Shown here: positions 48,431 to 59,437 of the stretch, piece by piece
Position numbering within the stretch: position 1 is the first letter of the stretch
Layout: the number at the start of each line of letters is the position of its first letter
DNA from: Chitinophagaceae bacterium
GTDB lineage: Bacteria > Bacteroidota > Bacteroidia > Chitinophagales > Chitinophagaceae
Reading direction: 5' to 3'
DNA length: 64,000 nt
Assembly (NCBI GenBank): GCA_016713965.1
Contig: JADJOC010000009.1
Coordinates: forward strand, 434,001-498,000
The notes under the pieces: model-generated
Told to the model about the DNA's origin: nothing
Databases searched by the model: none
What the model saw: only the letters and a program-made list of their open reading frames with translations
Program-made: the position numbers and the translations under genes

Positions 48431-51400
48431 TTACAACTGCCAAAGGTTGTAAAGATACCACTACACTGGTTAATGGCATTGTGGCAACAGAAAAACCTGT
48501 TGCAAATTTTATCGCTAATCCAACTAATGTCTGCGCTTATGTACCCATACAATTTTTAGATAAGTCAATAGGTAATGTTACTAAATGGGTATGGAAGTTT
48601 GGCGATGGAGATACTTCCAGGTTAAAAAATCCCATCCATATATATACCGATACCGGCTATATGAATGTGCAGTTGACAGTATGGAACCGGGGTTGCTCTA
48701 ATACAGTTACATTCCCGGATTATATTTACATTAAGCCCCCATCGCAAAATTTAATTTTGGGTATTCTTGCAGAGAGCCTTTAAAGAAATATTTTTATCAA
48801 TTTTCTATTGGTGCTGATGAATGGGTTTGGGATTTTGGTGATGGCACTGGTTCAACAGATAAAAATCCTATACATAATTATCCTGGGCCGGGCAATTATA
48901 CTGTAGTGCTAACTGTAAAAAATCATACAACCGGCTGTTCTTATAGTACCAAGCGTGTTATTCCCGTTGTTATAGAAAAAGCAAATTTTATAATGTCTGA
49001 CAGTGTTGTTTGCAAAAGAGATTCAATTACATTTACTTCCATAGGAACAAATAGTAAAAATGTTCTTTTTTATAGTTGGAATTTTGGGAATGGCAAGGTT
49101 GATACAGGACAAATAGTAAAGCATTCTTTTAACGCAATTGGCACTTATGCTGTGAGATTAATTATTACTAATAAATTATGGTGCAGAGATACATTAATAA
49201 AATACATCAAAGTAACTGGGCCTACCGCAAAATTTTCTCCGAGCTTACCAGGTAACTGTTATCAAAGTGCTGTAATATTTATAGATAGTTCTAAAAATGA
49301 TGACACATATCCAATAGTAACATGGAACTGGAATTATGGAGACAATACATCAGAAAGTTTAACTTCTCCCCCATTCAAACATACATACAATAATACAGGA
49401 TCATATCGTGTATTTTTACAGGTAGTAGATAATAATGGTTGTACAGATACCTTGACCCTTACAGCCCCCTTAATTGTATCAAGATCAATAGCAAATTTCG
49501 GGGCTCTTACTACCATATCCTGTCCCAATAAAAACATTACTTTCAGGGATTCTTCCAAAGGTCTTAACCTTTCATATAAATGGAGTTTTGGAGATGGCAC
49601 TACTTCTATCGTTGCTCATCCTATCCATAAATATGCACAAGATGGATTATATACTGTTAAGCTAATTGTCACAGACAAGTATGGCTGTACAGATACCATG
49701 ACTAAACTAAATTACATCACAATAGCCACTCCAAAAGCAGATTTTAAAATGAGCGATTCTGTAGGTACCTGCCCACCATTAGTTGTAGATTTTACCAATA
49801 CTTCAAAAAACTTCAGAAGTGTTCTATGGGATTTTGGTGATGGTACTTTTACTACTGCTGATAATCCTTCGCATTTTTATTCTACACCGGGTATATATAA
49901 CGCCAAACTAACTATAACAAGCTGGGGTGGTTGTACCGATAGTATACAAAAACAAATTAAAGCGCTTGGCCCATCGGGTAGCTTTACTTATGGACCGGTT
50001 ATCGGATGTGCCCCTAAAAAAATAAATTTTACAAGCAATACTACTAATGCCGCTGAATTTTTATGGGATTTTAATGATGGGTCTGTAGTTAACGGTGCCG
50101 ATTCTGCCATTTCCCATATTTATACCATAAATGGATCATATGTACCTAAAATGATTTTAATTGATGCAAATGGTTGCCGTGTACCTATAAATGGTACCGA
50201 TACTATTCATATAAAAGGAGTAACTGCTAATTTTAGCCAATCAAAAAAATTATTATGCGACCCGGGAACAGTGCAATTTTCTGACTCAACTGTATATAAT
50301 GATATAATTGTTAACCGCCAATGGGATTTTGGTGATGGTAATAGTTCAACTGATAAAGATCCTTCACATTTTTACAATGCTGTTGGTTTATATTATCCAA
50401 GGTTAATATCTACTACTTTAAATGGGTGCATAGATACAATTACTTACCCGGCACCAATAAAAATAGTACCAACACCCCAAGCCCAAATAACCAGCACTGC
50501 TAGTGGTTGCACCCCTTTATCCGTTACTTTTAAAGGAGAACTGCTTGCACAAGATACCGCTGCTTTAACCTGGAACTGGAATTTTGCCAATGGCAATGTA
50601 TCCAATTTACAAAATCCACTTTCGGAAATATATAATACTGCATCCAAATACACCATTAAATTGTTGGTTACTAATAGCAGCGGGTGTACCGATACCTTAA
50701 ATAAAGATATAGAAGCATATCCAATACCAAATGTACAAGCAACCCGGGATACCATAATTTGCTTTGGTACAGGTACACAGTTAAATGTTAAAGGAGCTGA
50801 TAGTTATACCTGGACACCTGCAGCCAGACTAAATTGTACTGACTGTAACAACCCGGTTGCCAATCCTGATTCCCTTACCAATTATATTGTACAAGGCAGT
50901 ACGATATATGGTTGTAAAAATTCAGATACTATACAGGTAAGGGTAAAATATCCTTTCACTATAAATAATACTATAAACGATACACTCTGCAGGGGAGAAT
51001 CTAAAAGACTATTCGCATCCGGAGGATATAGCTATGTATGGAGCCCGGCTACAGGATTAAACGATCCTACTACAGCTAATCCTATTGTTAACCCTACATC
51101 TACTACTACCTACACCGTAATTGGTACAGATGAGCTGGGTTGCTTTAAGGATACCGGCTATGTACTGGTAACAGTGTATCCCATACCTGCCGTAAATGCA
51201 GGACAGGATAAGACGGTTAATATTGGTGAAATAACTACACTGCCAGTTTTTTATTCAGCTGATGTAACTACCGTAACCTGGACACCACACCCAAGCATAC
51301 TATCAATTAACCCGGATAGTATAGTTGTGAAGCCTAGAGAAACAACTGAGTATGCTGTGGAAGTAAAAAACAGGGCTGGCTGTAAAACAAAAGATAAGGT

Positions 51401-51716
51401 TACTGTATTTGTAATATGCAATGGTGCTAATGTATTTATACCTAATACATTTTCTCCTAATGGGGATGGGGCCAATGACAGGTTTTATCCAAGAGGAAAA
51501 GGCTTATTTAGTGTTAAAACATTACGCATTTTTAACAGGTGGGGCGAAGTAGTATTTGAAAAAAATGATTTTATGCCTAATGATGAAAGCTCTGGTTGGG
51601 ATGGCACTTACAAAGGTATAAAACTTAATCCTGACGTATATGTGTATACTTTAAATATTCATTGTGATAATAGCAGCACACTTACTTTTAAAGGAAACGT
51701 TACACTTATTCAATAA
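48431..51716 (+). pseudogene. PKD-repeat T9SS type B protein, C-terminal part
   Basis: Remainder of the split PKD protein, about 1095 codons. It has nine more PKD repeats (WKFGDGDTS, WDFGDGTGS, WNFGNGKVD, WNYGDNTSE, WSFGDGTTS, WDFGDGTFT, WDFNDGSVV, WDFGDGNSS, WNFANGNVS), two or three Ig-like repeats (TWTPAARLNCTDC, YVWSPATGLNDPTTANP), and a gliding-motility C-terminal domain: FIPNTFSPNGDGANDRFYPR, LRIFNRWGEVVFEKND, WDGTYKGIKLNPDVYVYTLN. This type B signal directs secretion by T9SS. The C run at 48736-48740 is one short. Without the N-terminal signal peptide the fragment cannot be exported. Confidence 0.9.
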
Positions 51717-51848
51717 ATAAAATATGTCTTGTAAAATGTTTTTAAATATAATTTTTAATAAAAATATAATTATATACTAAATATATAAAAAAAACGTTTC
51801 ATATAAGTAATTAATAACCCCTTGTCCTAATCCAAATCTATTATCACC

Positions 51849-52886
51849 ATGAAGAAAGATTTACTTAAATCTATCTTGAGTTTGCTTGTATTGTTTATTG
51901 CTGATAATAAAGCCGTAGCACAAGATATTCACTTCTCACAATTTTTTGAAGCCCCCTTGCTGCGTAACCCCGCTTTGGCTGGTATTTTTTCTGGTGATGT
52001 GCGGTTGCAGGCCGTATATCGCACACAATGGAACAGTGTTACTGTACCCTATCAAACTGGCTCTTTTAATGGAGAATACAAATTGCCTGTCGGCAAAAAC
52101 AATGATTTTTTAACTTTAGGCGGCCAGGTATTATATGATAAAGCTGGTAGTGCTGCTTTATCTACTACCCATCTTTTACCCAGTTTAAATTATCATAAAT
52201 CTTTAAGCGGTGATAAAAACAGCTACTTATCCCTGGGTTTTATGGGCGGCTGGGTACAAAGAAGCATTGACAGGAGTAAAATAACTACCAATAGCCAGTA
52301 TGATGGTTCTGGATATAACCCTGGTTTAGCAGACGGAGAAACTTTTACTAAAACAAATTATGGTTATTTTGACGGTAGTGTAGGTATGAGTTTTAATTCC
52401 CAGATAGGCCAAAAAGAAAATAATAATTTTTTTATAGGAGCAGCTTATCATCATTTTAATAAAGCAAAAAAAGTGTCATTTTATGGCAACCCGGATTTTG
52501 AAATGGTTCCTAAAATTGTAACATCATTGGGCATAACCATGGGATTGACTGATTACTCCTATTTTACCCTGCATGCAGACTATTCTAAACAAGGCTCGTT
52601 TACCGAAACAATAGCAGGAGTACTCTATAGCTGGAAATTAGATGAAATAGATAATCCTAAATATATTTTACATGCAGGAACTTTATTAAGATGGAAAGAT
52701 GCGTTAGTGCCTGTAGCAAAATTAGAATTCAGGCCCCTGTCTGTATCTGTTAGCTACGATGCTAATATCTCCCAGCTAAAATCTGCCAGTAACGGGCGTG
52801 GAGGATTTGAAGCATCAATAACTTATCAAAAATATCTAGACAGGGATAATAGCAGTAAAAATGCAGTTAGATGCCCAAGATTTTAA
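51849..52886 (+). CDS. PorP/SprF-family outer membrane protein
   Basis: 345 residues. Signal peptide LKSILSLLVLFIADNKAVAQ, then DIHFSQFFEAPLLRNPALAG, the opening shared by PorP/SprF proteins, and alternating beta strands up to GFEASITYQKYLD. These are outer membrane partners that retain or secrete the T9SS type B protein encoded just upstream. Lying 132 bases downstream of the PKD gene on the same strand fits the usual cargo-partner pair. With the cargo gene broken, this partner may be idle. The frame is intact. Confidence 0.92.
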   Translation: MKKDLLKSILSLLVLFIADNKAVAQDIHFSQFFEAPLLRNPALAGIFSGDVRLQAVYRTQWNSVTVPYQTGSFNGEYKLPVGKNNDFLTLGGQVLYDKAGSAALSTTHLLPSLNYHKSLSGDKNSYLSLGFMGGWVQRSIDRSKITTNSQYDGSGYNPGLADGETFTKTNYGYFDGSVGMSFNSQIGQKENNNFFIGAAYHHFNKAKKVSFYGNPDFEMVPKIVTSLGITMGLTDYSYFTLHADYSKQGSFTETIAGVLYSWKLDEIDNPKYILHAGTLLRWKDALVPVAKLEFRPLSVSVSYDANISQLKSASNGRGGFEASITYQKYLDRDNSSKNAVRCPRF

Positions 52887-52942
52887 ATAAAATATTGAGA
52901 TACTCATAAAAAAAGTTTTGTTTTATGGATTGTTTGGATATA

Positions 52943-52972
52943 GAAGCCCCGCCGAAAGGCTGGGCTTTCTTA
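52943..52972 (+). terminator. Terminator downstream of porP/sprF-like gene
   Basis: GAAGCCCCGCC pairs with GGCTGGGCTTTC around GAAA, with one mismatch, followed by TTCTTAAAT. It lies 56 bases beyond the stop. The gap to 53141 is AT-rich and likely holds the promoter of the next gene. Confidence 0.7.
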
Positions 52973-53141
52973 AATACCATATATTGGATAAGTATGTAAT
53001 ATGGCTAAAATAAAAATTTGATAAAAAAATTTCGTTAAGACAATAATATATATAAATTTTAGTTTATAGTTAACAAAAACTACCAATTTAGTTATACATA
53101 AATAATTGGTTTCTATTTAAATATTCATTATTTTTACTCTA

Positions 53142-53489
53142 TTGAAAAAATTATACTTTATATTAATTTTTAGTGTTGGAATAACTTTTACAAATTTTGC
53201 TCAAACTAAATCACCGGCAACTGCAGGTGATCCAATAGTGAAACCTGTAAAATTCTATCCAAATCCGGCGACTACTGTAATTAATTTTGATCTGCAGCAG
53301 GTGCTTAATAAATCATATGTATTCCAGGTGTATAATTTTATAGGTAATAAGGTATTCGAATTAAAATCTCCTTCATCAAAATTTTCTATTAACCTCCAGG
53401 ATTTTTTCAGGGGTGTTTATATTTATCAAATCCGTGATATTACCAATGGAAAAATAATTGTATCCGGAAAATTCCAGGTAGTAAAATAG
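53142..53489 (+). CDS. Small secreted protein with T9SS type A sorting domain
   Basis: 115 residues. A signal peptide (LYFILIFSVGITFTNFAQ) is followed by a short polar stretch and a complete C-terminal sorting domain: KFYPNPATTVINFDLQQ, FQVYNFIGNKVFELKSP, FFRGVYIYQIRD and GKIIVSGKFQVVK. There is almost nothing besides the export signal, so it is either a stand-alone surface domain or a remnant. No ATG fits the signal peptide; TTG at 53142 is used. The gene converges on the methyltransferase gene at 53502. Confidence 0.8.
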   Translation: MKKLYFILIFSVGITFTNFAQTKSPATAGDPIVKPVKFYPNPATTVINFDLQQVLNKSYVFQVYNFIGNKVFELKSPSSKFSINLQDFFRGVYIYQIRDITNGKIIVSGKFQVVK

Positions 53490-53501
53490 TTGACTTTTAC
53501 A

Positions 53502-54683
53502 TTATAAGACCTGTACAATCAGAAATTTTAAATAGTGTGTATTTTCCTGTCCCCAGATAATAGGATGATCCGCAGACTGGGCATTAAAAACTACCTGCCG
53601 TAATTTTCGTTTGGCATCTTTAGCAGCAGCTTGTATAATGTTTAAAAATTCCTGTGGATTTACCAGGTTAGTACAACTGGATGTTACCAGAAAACCTCCG
53701 GGTTTTACCAGTTTCATCCCTCGCAAATTAATTTCTTTATAGCCTGCAAAAGCTTTTTGTATACTAGCCCTGTTTTTTGTAAAAGATGGGGGATCAAGCA
53801 TTACTACATCCCATTTTTTATCTTCTTTAGTCCAGTCTTTTAATACATCAAAAGCATTTACACATTTAAATTCACACTTATCCTGAATGTTATTTAACAA
53901 TGCATTTTTATTACACATGTCAATCGCACTTTGAGAAATATCCAATCCCGTTACTGATTTAGCACCAAAACAGGCTGCACTGATTTCAAAAGAGCCGGTA
54001 TAGCAAAATACACCCAGCACATCAGCATCCCTTACAATATTTTTTATCGCCAGTCGGTTATCCTGCTGGTCTAAAAAAAAGCCCGTCTTTTGTCCATTGG
54101 CAATATCAACATGAAAACTAATACCATTTTCCCTGATAATAATATCAGTATCAAATTCAGCAGATAAAAAGCCTTTTTGCTGTGGCAATCCTTCCAATTC
54201 CCTTATCGGCACATCATTCCTTTCATAAATACCTTTTGGAGAAAATATTTTTTCCAATGCTTTTACAATAGCAGGCCTCCATACATCTATGCCTAAAGCC
54301 AGCGTTTGTATTACAAAATAGTCATTGAATTTATCAATAATTAATTGAGGTATTTCATCAGCTTCGCCAAAAACAAGCCTGCAGTTCTCTGTGTATCCAA
54401 GCTTTTGCCGGTATTGCCAGGCCAGTAATATTTTATTATAAAAAAATTGTTCATCAATTGCCTCGTTCCTGTTCCTGGTAAGCAACCTTACCATTATTTG
54501 TGATTGCGGGTTATAATATCCCTTGCCTATAAAATTTTTTTCAAAATTTAACACTTCTACTATCTCACCCGGTTTAGCAGCAGTATCCAATGCTTTGCCG
54601 GTGTTCACTTCATTCGCAAATATCCACGGATGCCCCGCTTCTACCCTGTTACTTATTTTTTTATTTAAAATAATTTTTTTCAT
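53502..54683 (-). CDS. RlmI-like 23S rRNA (cytosine-C5)-methyltransferase
   Basis: 393 residues from ATG at 54683 (MKKIILNKKISNRVEAGHPW). An upstream ATG at 54770 adds 29 residues but overlaps the grpE side, so it is less likely. The N-terminal PUA domain (PWIFANEVNTGKALDTA) is followed by the RlmI insert and the SAM domain: GFFLDQQDNRLAIKNIV, VLGVFCYTGSFEISAACFGA and MLDPPSFTKNRASIQKA, then SSCTNLVNPQEF with the catalytic Cys. It methylates a cytosine of 23S rRNA in related proteins. The frame is intact. Confidence 0.9.
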   Translation of the reverse strand: MKKIILNKKISNRVEAGHPWIFANEVNTGKALDTAAKPGEIVEVLNFEKNFIGKGYYNPQSQIMVRLLTRNRNEAIDEQFFYNKILLAWQYRQKLGYTENCRLVFGEADEIPQLIIDKFNDYFVIQTLALGIDVWRPAIVKALEKIFSPKGIYERNDVPIRELEGLPQQKGFLSAEFDTDIIIRENGISFHVDIANGQKTGFFLDQQDNRLAIKNIVRDADVLGVFCYTGSFEISAACFGAKSVTGLDISQSAIDMCNKNALLNNIQDKCEFKCVNAFDVLKDWTKEDKKWDVVMLDPPSFTKNRASIQKAFAGYKEINLRGMKLVKPGGFLVTSSCTNLVNPQEFLNIIQAAAKDAKRKLRQVVFNAQSADHPIIWGQENTHYLKFLIVQVL

Positions 54684-54856
54684 GGGGCAAAGGTAATGCG
54701 TACGTGTCAGACACTTTATAAGTATCAGGCATATATATTGCCAATTTGACGGCAAAACAAGGCTTGGCAAAATGTTTGACTACCTTACCTTTGCAAACTA
54801 TTTATAAAAATTACAAGCATTATTTTGCGCAGCGGTTAAAAGTTAAAATAAAATTT

Positions 54857-55417
54857 ATGGAAAATAACAACAGTTTCCCTGGGGAAAAAGAGTCAATGGA
54901 AGAAATAAATATTAATGCTGATGCAGATATACCGGGCAATAATCATTTAACCAACCCGGAAGAAAACAATATCACAGAAAAATTACAGGCAGAATTAGAG
55001 GAACAAAAAGATAAGTATATCCGGCTTTTCGCTGAATTTGATAATTTTAGAAGGAGAAATGCCAAAGAAAGGATGGAATTGATCCAAACCGCTGGTAAAG
55101 ACATTATTGTTTCTTTATTAGATGTAATGGACGACTGCGACAGGGCAGAAAAACAAATGCAGAATAGTGAGGATATTACACAGGTAAAACAAGGCATCCA
55201 GCTTGTGTTTAATAAGTTTCGGAATACAATGGCAGCCAAAGGATTAAAACCAATGGAGAGTGTTAATACGGATTTTGATGTGGAAAAGCATGAAGCCACT
55301 ACTGAAGTTCCTGCACCAACAGATGATATGAAAGGTAAAGTATTGGATGAAGTAACCAAAGGTTATTTGTTAAACGACACAATTATACGGTTTGCAAAAG
55401 TAGTCGTAGGAAAATAA
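54857..55417 (+). CDS. grpE: Nucleotide exchange factor GrpE
   Basis: 186 residues. Acidic disordered N-terminus (residues 1-40), then the long dimer helix (KLQAELEEQKDKYIRLFAEF), the family signature FDNFRRRNAKERMELIQTAG, and the beta domain ending VDEVTKGYLLNDTIIRFAKV-like. GrpE releases ADP from DnaK. The ATG at 54857 is preferred to an in-frame ATG at 54746, which would add an unrelated 37 residues overlapping the divergent promoter region. dnaJ follows after 111 bases. The frame is intact. Confidence 0.94.
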   Translation: MENNNSFPGEKESMEEININADADIPGNNHLTNPEENNITEKLQAELEEQKDKYIRLFAEFDNFRRRNAKERMELIQTAGKDIIVSLLDVMDDCDRAEKQMQNSEDITQVKQGIQLVFNKFRNTMAAKGLKPMESVNTDFDVEKHEATTEVPAPTDDMKGKVLDEVTKGYLLNDTIIRFAKVVVGK

Positions 55418-55490
55418 ATTAATAATTGATAGTTGATAATGTATTAATTAATATTCTTTAGCAAATGGCATAACTTGTCCGGCTAAGTTT

Positions 55491-55528
55491 CACATTAGCA
55501 CATTAGCACATTAGCACATTAGCACATT
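55491..55528. repeat. Tandem CACATTAG octamer directly before dnaJ
   Basis: Four perfect copies of CACATTAG (55491-55522) and a partial fifth run into the ATG of dnaJ. No other ribosome binding site is visible between the repeat and the start, so repeat number could alter dnaJ translation (inference). Confidence 0.8.
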
Positions 55529-56695
55529 ATGAAGAAGGATTTTTACGAAATATTAGGGGTATCAAAATCAGCAACAGCAGATGAGATAAAAAAAGCTTAC
55601 CGAAAAGTAGCTATGCAATATCACCCTGACCGTAACCCCGGAGATAAAGCGGCAGAAGAGAAATTTAAAGAAGCAGCGGAAGCTTACGAAATACTAAGTG
55701 ATGCAGATAAGAAGGCCCAGTACGACCGCTTCGGGCACCAGGCATTCAGTCCAGGCCGTGGTGGGGGCGGTGGCTTTAGTGGTGGTGGTATGAATATGGA
55801 TGATATTTTTAGCCAGTTTGGAGATATTTTTGGAGATGAAAGCCCATTTGGTAGTTTCTTTGGTGGCGGAGGAAGAAAAAGTTCGACTAGCCGTAGCCGT
55901 GGTACAAGAGGAAGTAACTTAAGGGTAAAGCTGAAAATGAATTTTGAAGAAATTGCAAAAGGGGCTACTAAAACCATAAAAGTAAAAAAATATATTTCCT
56001 GCAATACCTGTAACGGTAGCGGGGCTAAAGATAAAAACAGCGTACAAACCTGTACCGGCTGTGGCGGCAGCGGTCAGGTACGCCGTGTACAAAATACTTT
56101 TCTGGGTCAGATGCAAACCGTAACTACCTGCCCTACCTGTAGCGGAGAGGGCACTACAGTTACCACCAAATGTACAGCCTGCAAAGGAGAAGGAAGGGTT
56201 TACGGTGAAGAAACCGTAACCATTGATATACCGGCTGGTGTACAGGAAGGTATGCAGCTTAGTGTAGGCGGCAAGGGTAATGCCGGTGAAAGAGGTGGCG
56301 CCAATGGAGATTTAATAGTGCTGATAGAAGAAGAAGCGCACCCGCAATTACAGAGAGATGGTTTTAAATGCAGCTTTTGATTTATACATTACTTTCCCTA
56401 ACGCAGTATTTGGTACCCAGATTGAAGTACCGACCATTGATGGCAGGGCAAAAATAAAAATACCACCCGGCACGCAAAGCGGTAAAATTTTCAGGTTAAA
56501 GGGAAAGGCTTCCCGGCAGTAAACAGTTATGAAAGAGGCGACCAGCTAATTCATGTTAATGTATGGACACCACAAAACGTAAGCACCGAAGAAAAACAGA
56601 TGCTTGACAAAATGCAGGAATCCCAAAATTTTGCGCCTAAACCTGAAAAAAATGAAAAGTCGTTTTTTGATAAGGTGAGGGAAATGTTCAGTTAA
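55529..56695 (+). CDS. dnaJ: Chaperone protein DnaJ (broken frame)
   Basis: Hsp40 co-chaperone that stimulates DnaK. J domain with MQYHPDRNPGDKAAEEKFKE and the HPD triplet, Gly/Phe region (GRGGGGGFSGGGMNMDD), then the zinc domain with four CxxCxGxG repeats (CNTCNGSG, CTGCGGSG, CPTCSGEG, CTACKGEG) and the substrate-binding C-terminal domain (FDLYITFPNAVFGTQIEVP). Frame breaks at the A3 run 56365-56367 and near 56507 (KGKGFPAVNSY) separate the last 110 residues. Corrected it is about 388 residues, normal for DnaJ. It follows grpE in the usual order. Confidence 0.93.
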
Positions 56696-56860
56696 GATAG
56701 AATACTGATGAGGCTGATAAAACAGATTTACACGGAAATATAACATTGCATATTATAAAAAATAATTTTGATACTGAAATTTAATCCCTGATTAAGCTAT
56801 AGTTGTGCTGTGCCCGCAAATGCGGTATACGCTCTGTTCATCTGTTGTACTGCTATTCCC

Positions 56861-56920
56861 TTCCCGGCGGGGTCTTCATCGCATAGCAAGGTGCGCAAGC
56901 ATGAGACCCCCGCTGGGAAG
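56861..56920. repeat. Inverted repeat, TTCCAGCGGGG family, copy 3
   Basis: TTCCCGGCGGGGTCTTCAT and ATGAGACCCCCGCTGGGAA pair around about 20 bases. It lies in the gene-free stretch 56696-57068; the rest of this stretch is AT-rich with no coding signal. Confidence 0.6.
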
Positions 56921-57068
56921 AAAAATATTTCTATTAATAAACTGCTAGAATGATTTAGATTTGTAGATAACAAACATATGTAAAATAAATAATCATGTTT
57001 CTGATTAAAAGTTGTTAATTATATTTTATACTCGTTTTCAATATCGTTGATTCAAACAAAGTGATTAA

Positions 57069-57502
57069 ATGAAAAAAATATTCATCCCTTTGACCATTAT
57101 TCTTTTGCACAGCTTTAACAGTTTGGCACAACCTTGTATTCAACCTGGCTCTTTGGTGGCTGTTAGAAATGTTTCAACGAAAAATATGAATACATTATTT
57201 TTAAATTTTTAAAGCCACATGCCGACAAAGGAATATTGAGTAGCGGAACCTCAGAACTTTTTCCATTTAATAAAGGGGAAAAAAATAGTTATCACAGAAT
57301 TGTATTCAATAATGTTACCCATTTGTGTTATAATAAAATAAATGTTGTAACAACGGGTAGAAAGTTAGTGAATTTTAAAGTCCAGCAAAAAACAGACAAT
57401 ATGGTTTCGTATGTTTTTGAACTTGCAGCAGGGGCAAAAATAACTGGCCACTATGTAAAACAGCATCAGGATTTGTATTATGTAAAAATTCGGATTGAAT
57501 AA
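57069..57502 (+). CDS. Small secreted protein of unknown function (frameshifted)
   Basis: About 145 residues. Signal peptide KKIFIPLTIILLHSFNSLAQ. The mature part begins PCIQPGSLVAVRNVSTKN and, after a single-base break near 57195-57210, continues KPHADKGILSSGTSELFPFN and FELAAGAKITGHYVKQHQDL. It looks like a compact beta-rich periplasmic protein, but no family is recognised. It is alone, convergent with the vWA gene. Confidence 0.6.
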
Positions 57503-57544
57503 ATCTTCAAAAACTTAGAAATTACTGGTGAATAAAGTTAAAAA

Positions 57545-57622
57545 GTACAAGTGAGTGACCTCGCCTTTGGGCGGGGCTGGCTACAACGATGATGCCATGA
57601 AAAACTTATGCCGGTAACAAAA
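57545..57622. repeat. Dispersed repeat, CAACGATGATGCC family, copy 3
   Basis: GTACAAGTGAGTGACCTCGC, a small hairpin CCTCGCCTTTGGGCGGGG, then CTACAACGATGATGCCATGA and ATGCCGGTAACAAAA. This is the fullest copy. It ends at the stop of the vWA gene, just as the copy at 18393 lies at the end of ftsW. Confidence 0.65.
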
Positions 57623-59366
57623 CTACTCTTTTTTAATCCTCTTTTTTCTTTTTGCAGGATATATTTTTTTTGCTTTAGCAACCAATTGCAAAAATTCATT
57701 TTGCAAATAACTGTCGGGGTCTACGCATTGTTTAGCAATGGTCTCTATATCTGACCAGTTTATATTTTTTACATATCTTGAATATTTTAGCTTAAGGCTA
57801 AACATGGTAAGTGCGGCAGCAAATTGCAAATCTTTATGGATGGCATTAAATGGTATAAAATTTTGGGGACAGCTGTATTTAATTAATTGGTGTGCACTAT
57901 CATTTCCAATGGTATAACGCATAGAGATATTAGCCATGTTTTTTGCAGTATTTTTTTCATTTGGGATAATTTCAAATATAGCTAAAACGCTATTACCGCT
58001 GCCTACCTCTCCTCCTTCCACATCATTTATATTTTCTGCTACAGCATCTTTCTTATTATCAAACCCGATCAGGCGGTATTCTTTTACAACTGCAGGATCA
58101 AATTCAATATTCATAAAAACATCATCGGCTACAGTATAAAAAGTTTGCGTTAATTCTTTTACCAATACTTTTTCTGCTTCTTTTAAATCATCTAAATATG
58201 CAAAATTTCCATTCCCTTTTTTTGCCAATGTCTCTAACTTAGAATCTTTAAAATTGCCCATACCAACTCCCAAGCAGGTAAGGTACACACCCGTTTGCCG
58301 CATTTTGGTTATTAACTGGTCTAAGGCTTTTTCTGATGTTTGTCCTACATTAAAATCACCATCTGTTGCCAAAATCACCCTGTTATTTCCATTTTTTATA
58401 AAGGTGCTTTGTGCTAATTTATATGCAGTCATTATCCCTGCTTCGCCGGGTGTATCGCCGGATGCAGTCAGCGCTTCTATTGATTGCAGGATTTTTTCTT
58501 TTTCGGCACCACTTGTTGGTGTTAACCGAATGCCAATTCCGCCACCATATGTTACAATAGAAACTGTATCTACAGGGCGTAAATTTTTTACAAATAATTG
58601 AAAGGCGGCTTGCAACAAAGGCAACCTGTTAGGCATATCCATACTTCCTGAAACATCTATTAAAAAACAAAATTGCCGGGGGTATTTTATCGAGGCTTAG
58701 TTTTTTTGCATTAATATTAATATACAGCAGTTGCTTATAATTGCTCCATGGACAACTTGTTAATTGCGATTGTATTTTGAAGACATCATTTTTATCAGGT
58801 TCAATATAATTCAGGTTAAAATAATTTAACAATTCTTCTGTTCTTATGGCATCTGGCGGCACAGTACTTTTGGCATTTAAAAACCTGCGGATATTACTAT
58901 AGGAAGCTTTATTTACATTAATAGAAATACCGGTATTAGGAAATTTTTCCGCATCCACAAATTCATTTTCTACCAGTTGGAAATAAGTTTCGTCGCTTAC
59001 TGTCCATTTTAATTTATTGGTATATGCCTGGTCTTTGGTTACTGAAATTAATTTAGGCCTGTTTCTATTATTATTATAAGTAAGTACTTTTAAAATAACA
59101 GAAATCGGTATATCAATTTTTATTTTAATTGTTTTCTGTTCATATCCTTCTAAAGAAAAAGTAGCTGAGTCATTATTATTATAAATGGATATTCCAAAAT
59201 CTCCTGCAGAACCGGAAACGTGAGTTAATTTATTAGAATGTAGCCATATCCTTACATTGGATAAAGACTGGTTTTTTTCATCTTTTACCTGGCCCCTAAA
59301 ATAGTATTGGGATTGGGCAGTATATACCAGTAAAATTAAAAAAATATGGCTTAGGATTTTTTTCAA
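57623..59366 (-). CDS. von Willebrand factor A domain protein, YfbK-like (frameshifted)
   Basis: About 581 residues. Signal peptide ILSHIFLILLVYTAQSQ, then a carboxypeptidase-regulatory-like domain (FRGQVKDEKNQSLSNVRIWL), a YfbK-type N-terminal domain (NTGISINVNKASYSNIRRFL, PPDAIRTEELLNYF), the vWA domain with MIDAS motif FLIDVSGSMDMPNRLPLLQ and VILATDGDFNVGQTSEK, and a C-terminal YfbK domain. A G5 run at 58678-58682 is one short, separating the two halves at PPGNFVFLID. YfbK-like proteins are secreted and of uncertain role; binding of a divalent metal at the MIDAS is expected. Confidence 0.87.
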
Positions 59367-59437
59367 CTTACAAACATTATGGTAAAATAGCGAATATCTT
59401 TAACAAAGACAAAATTTTACAATAAATGTTACACAGA

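Noticed and set aside
55491..55528. CRISPR-like direct repeats
   Set aside because: The unit is 8 bases without spacers and there are no cas genes; it is a simple tandem repeat.
57069..57502. Possible T9SS cargo
   Set aside because: It has a signal peptide but no type A or B sorting domain at its C-terminus.
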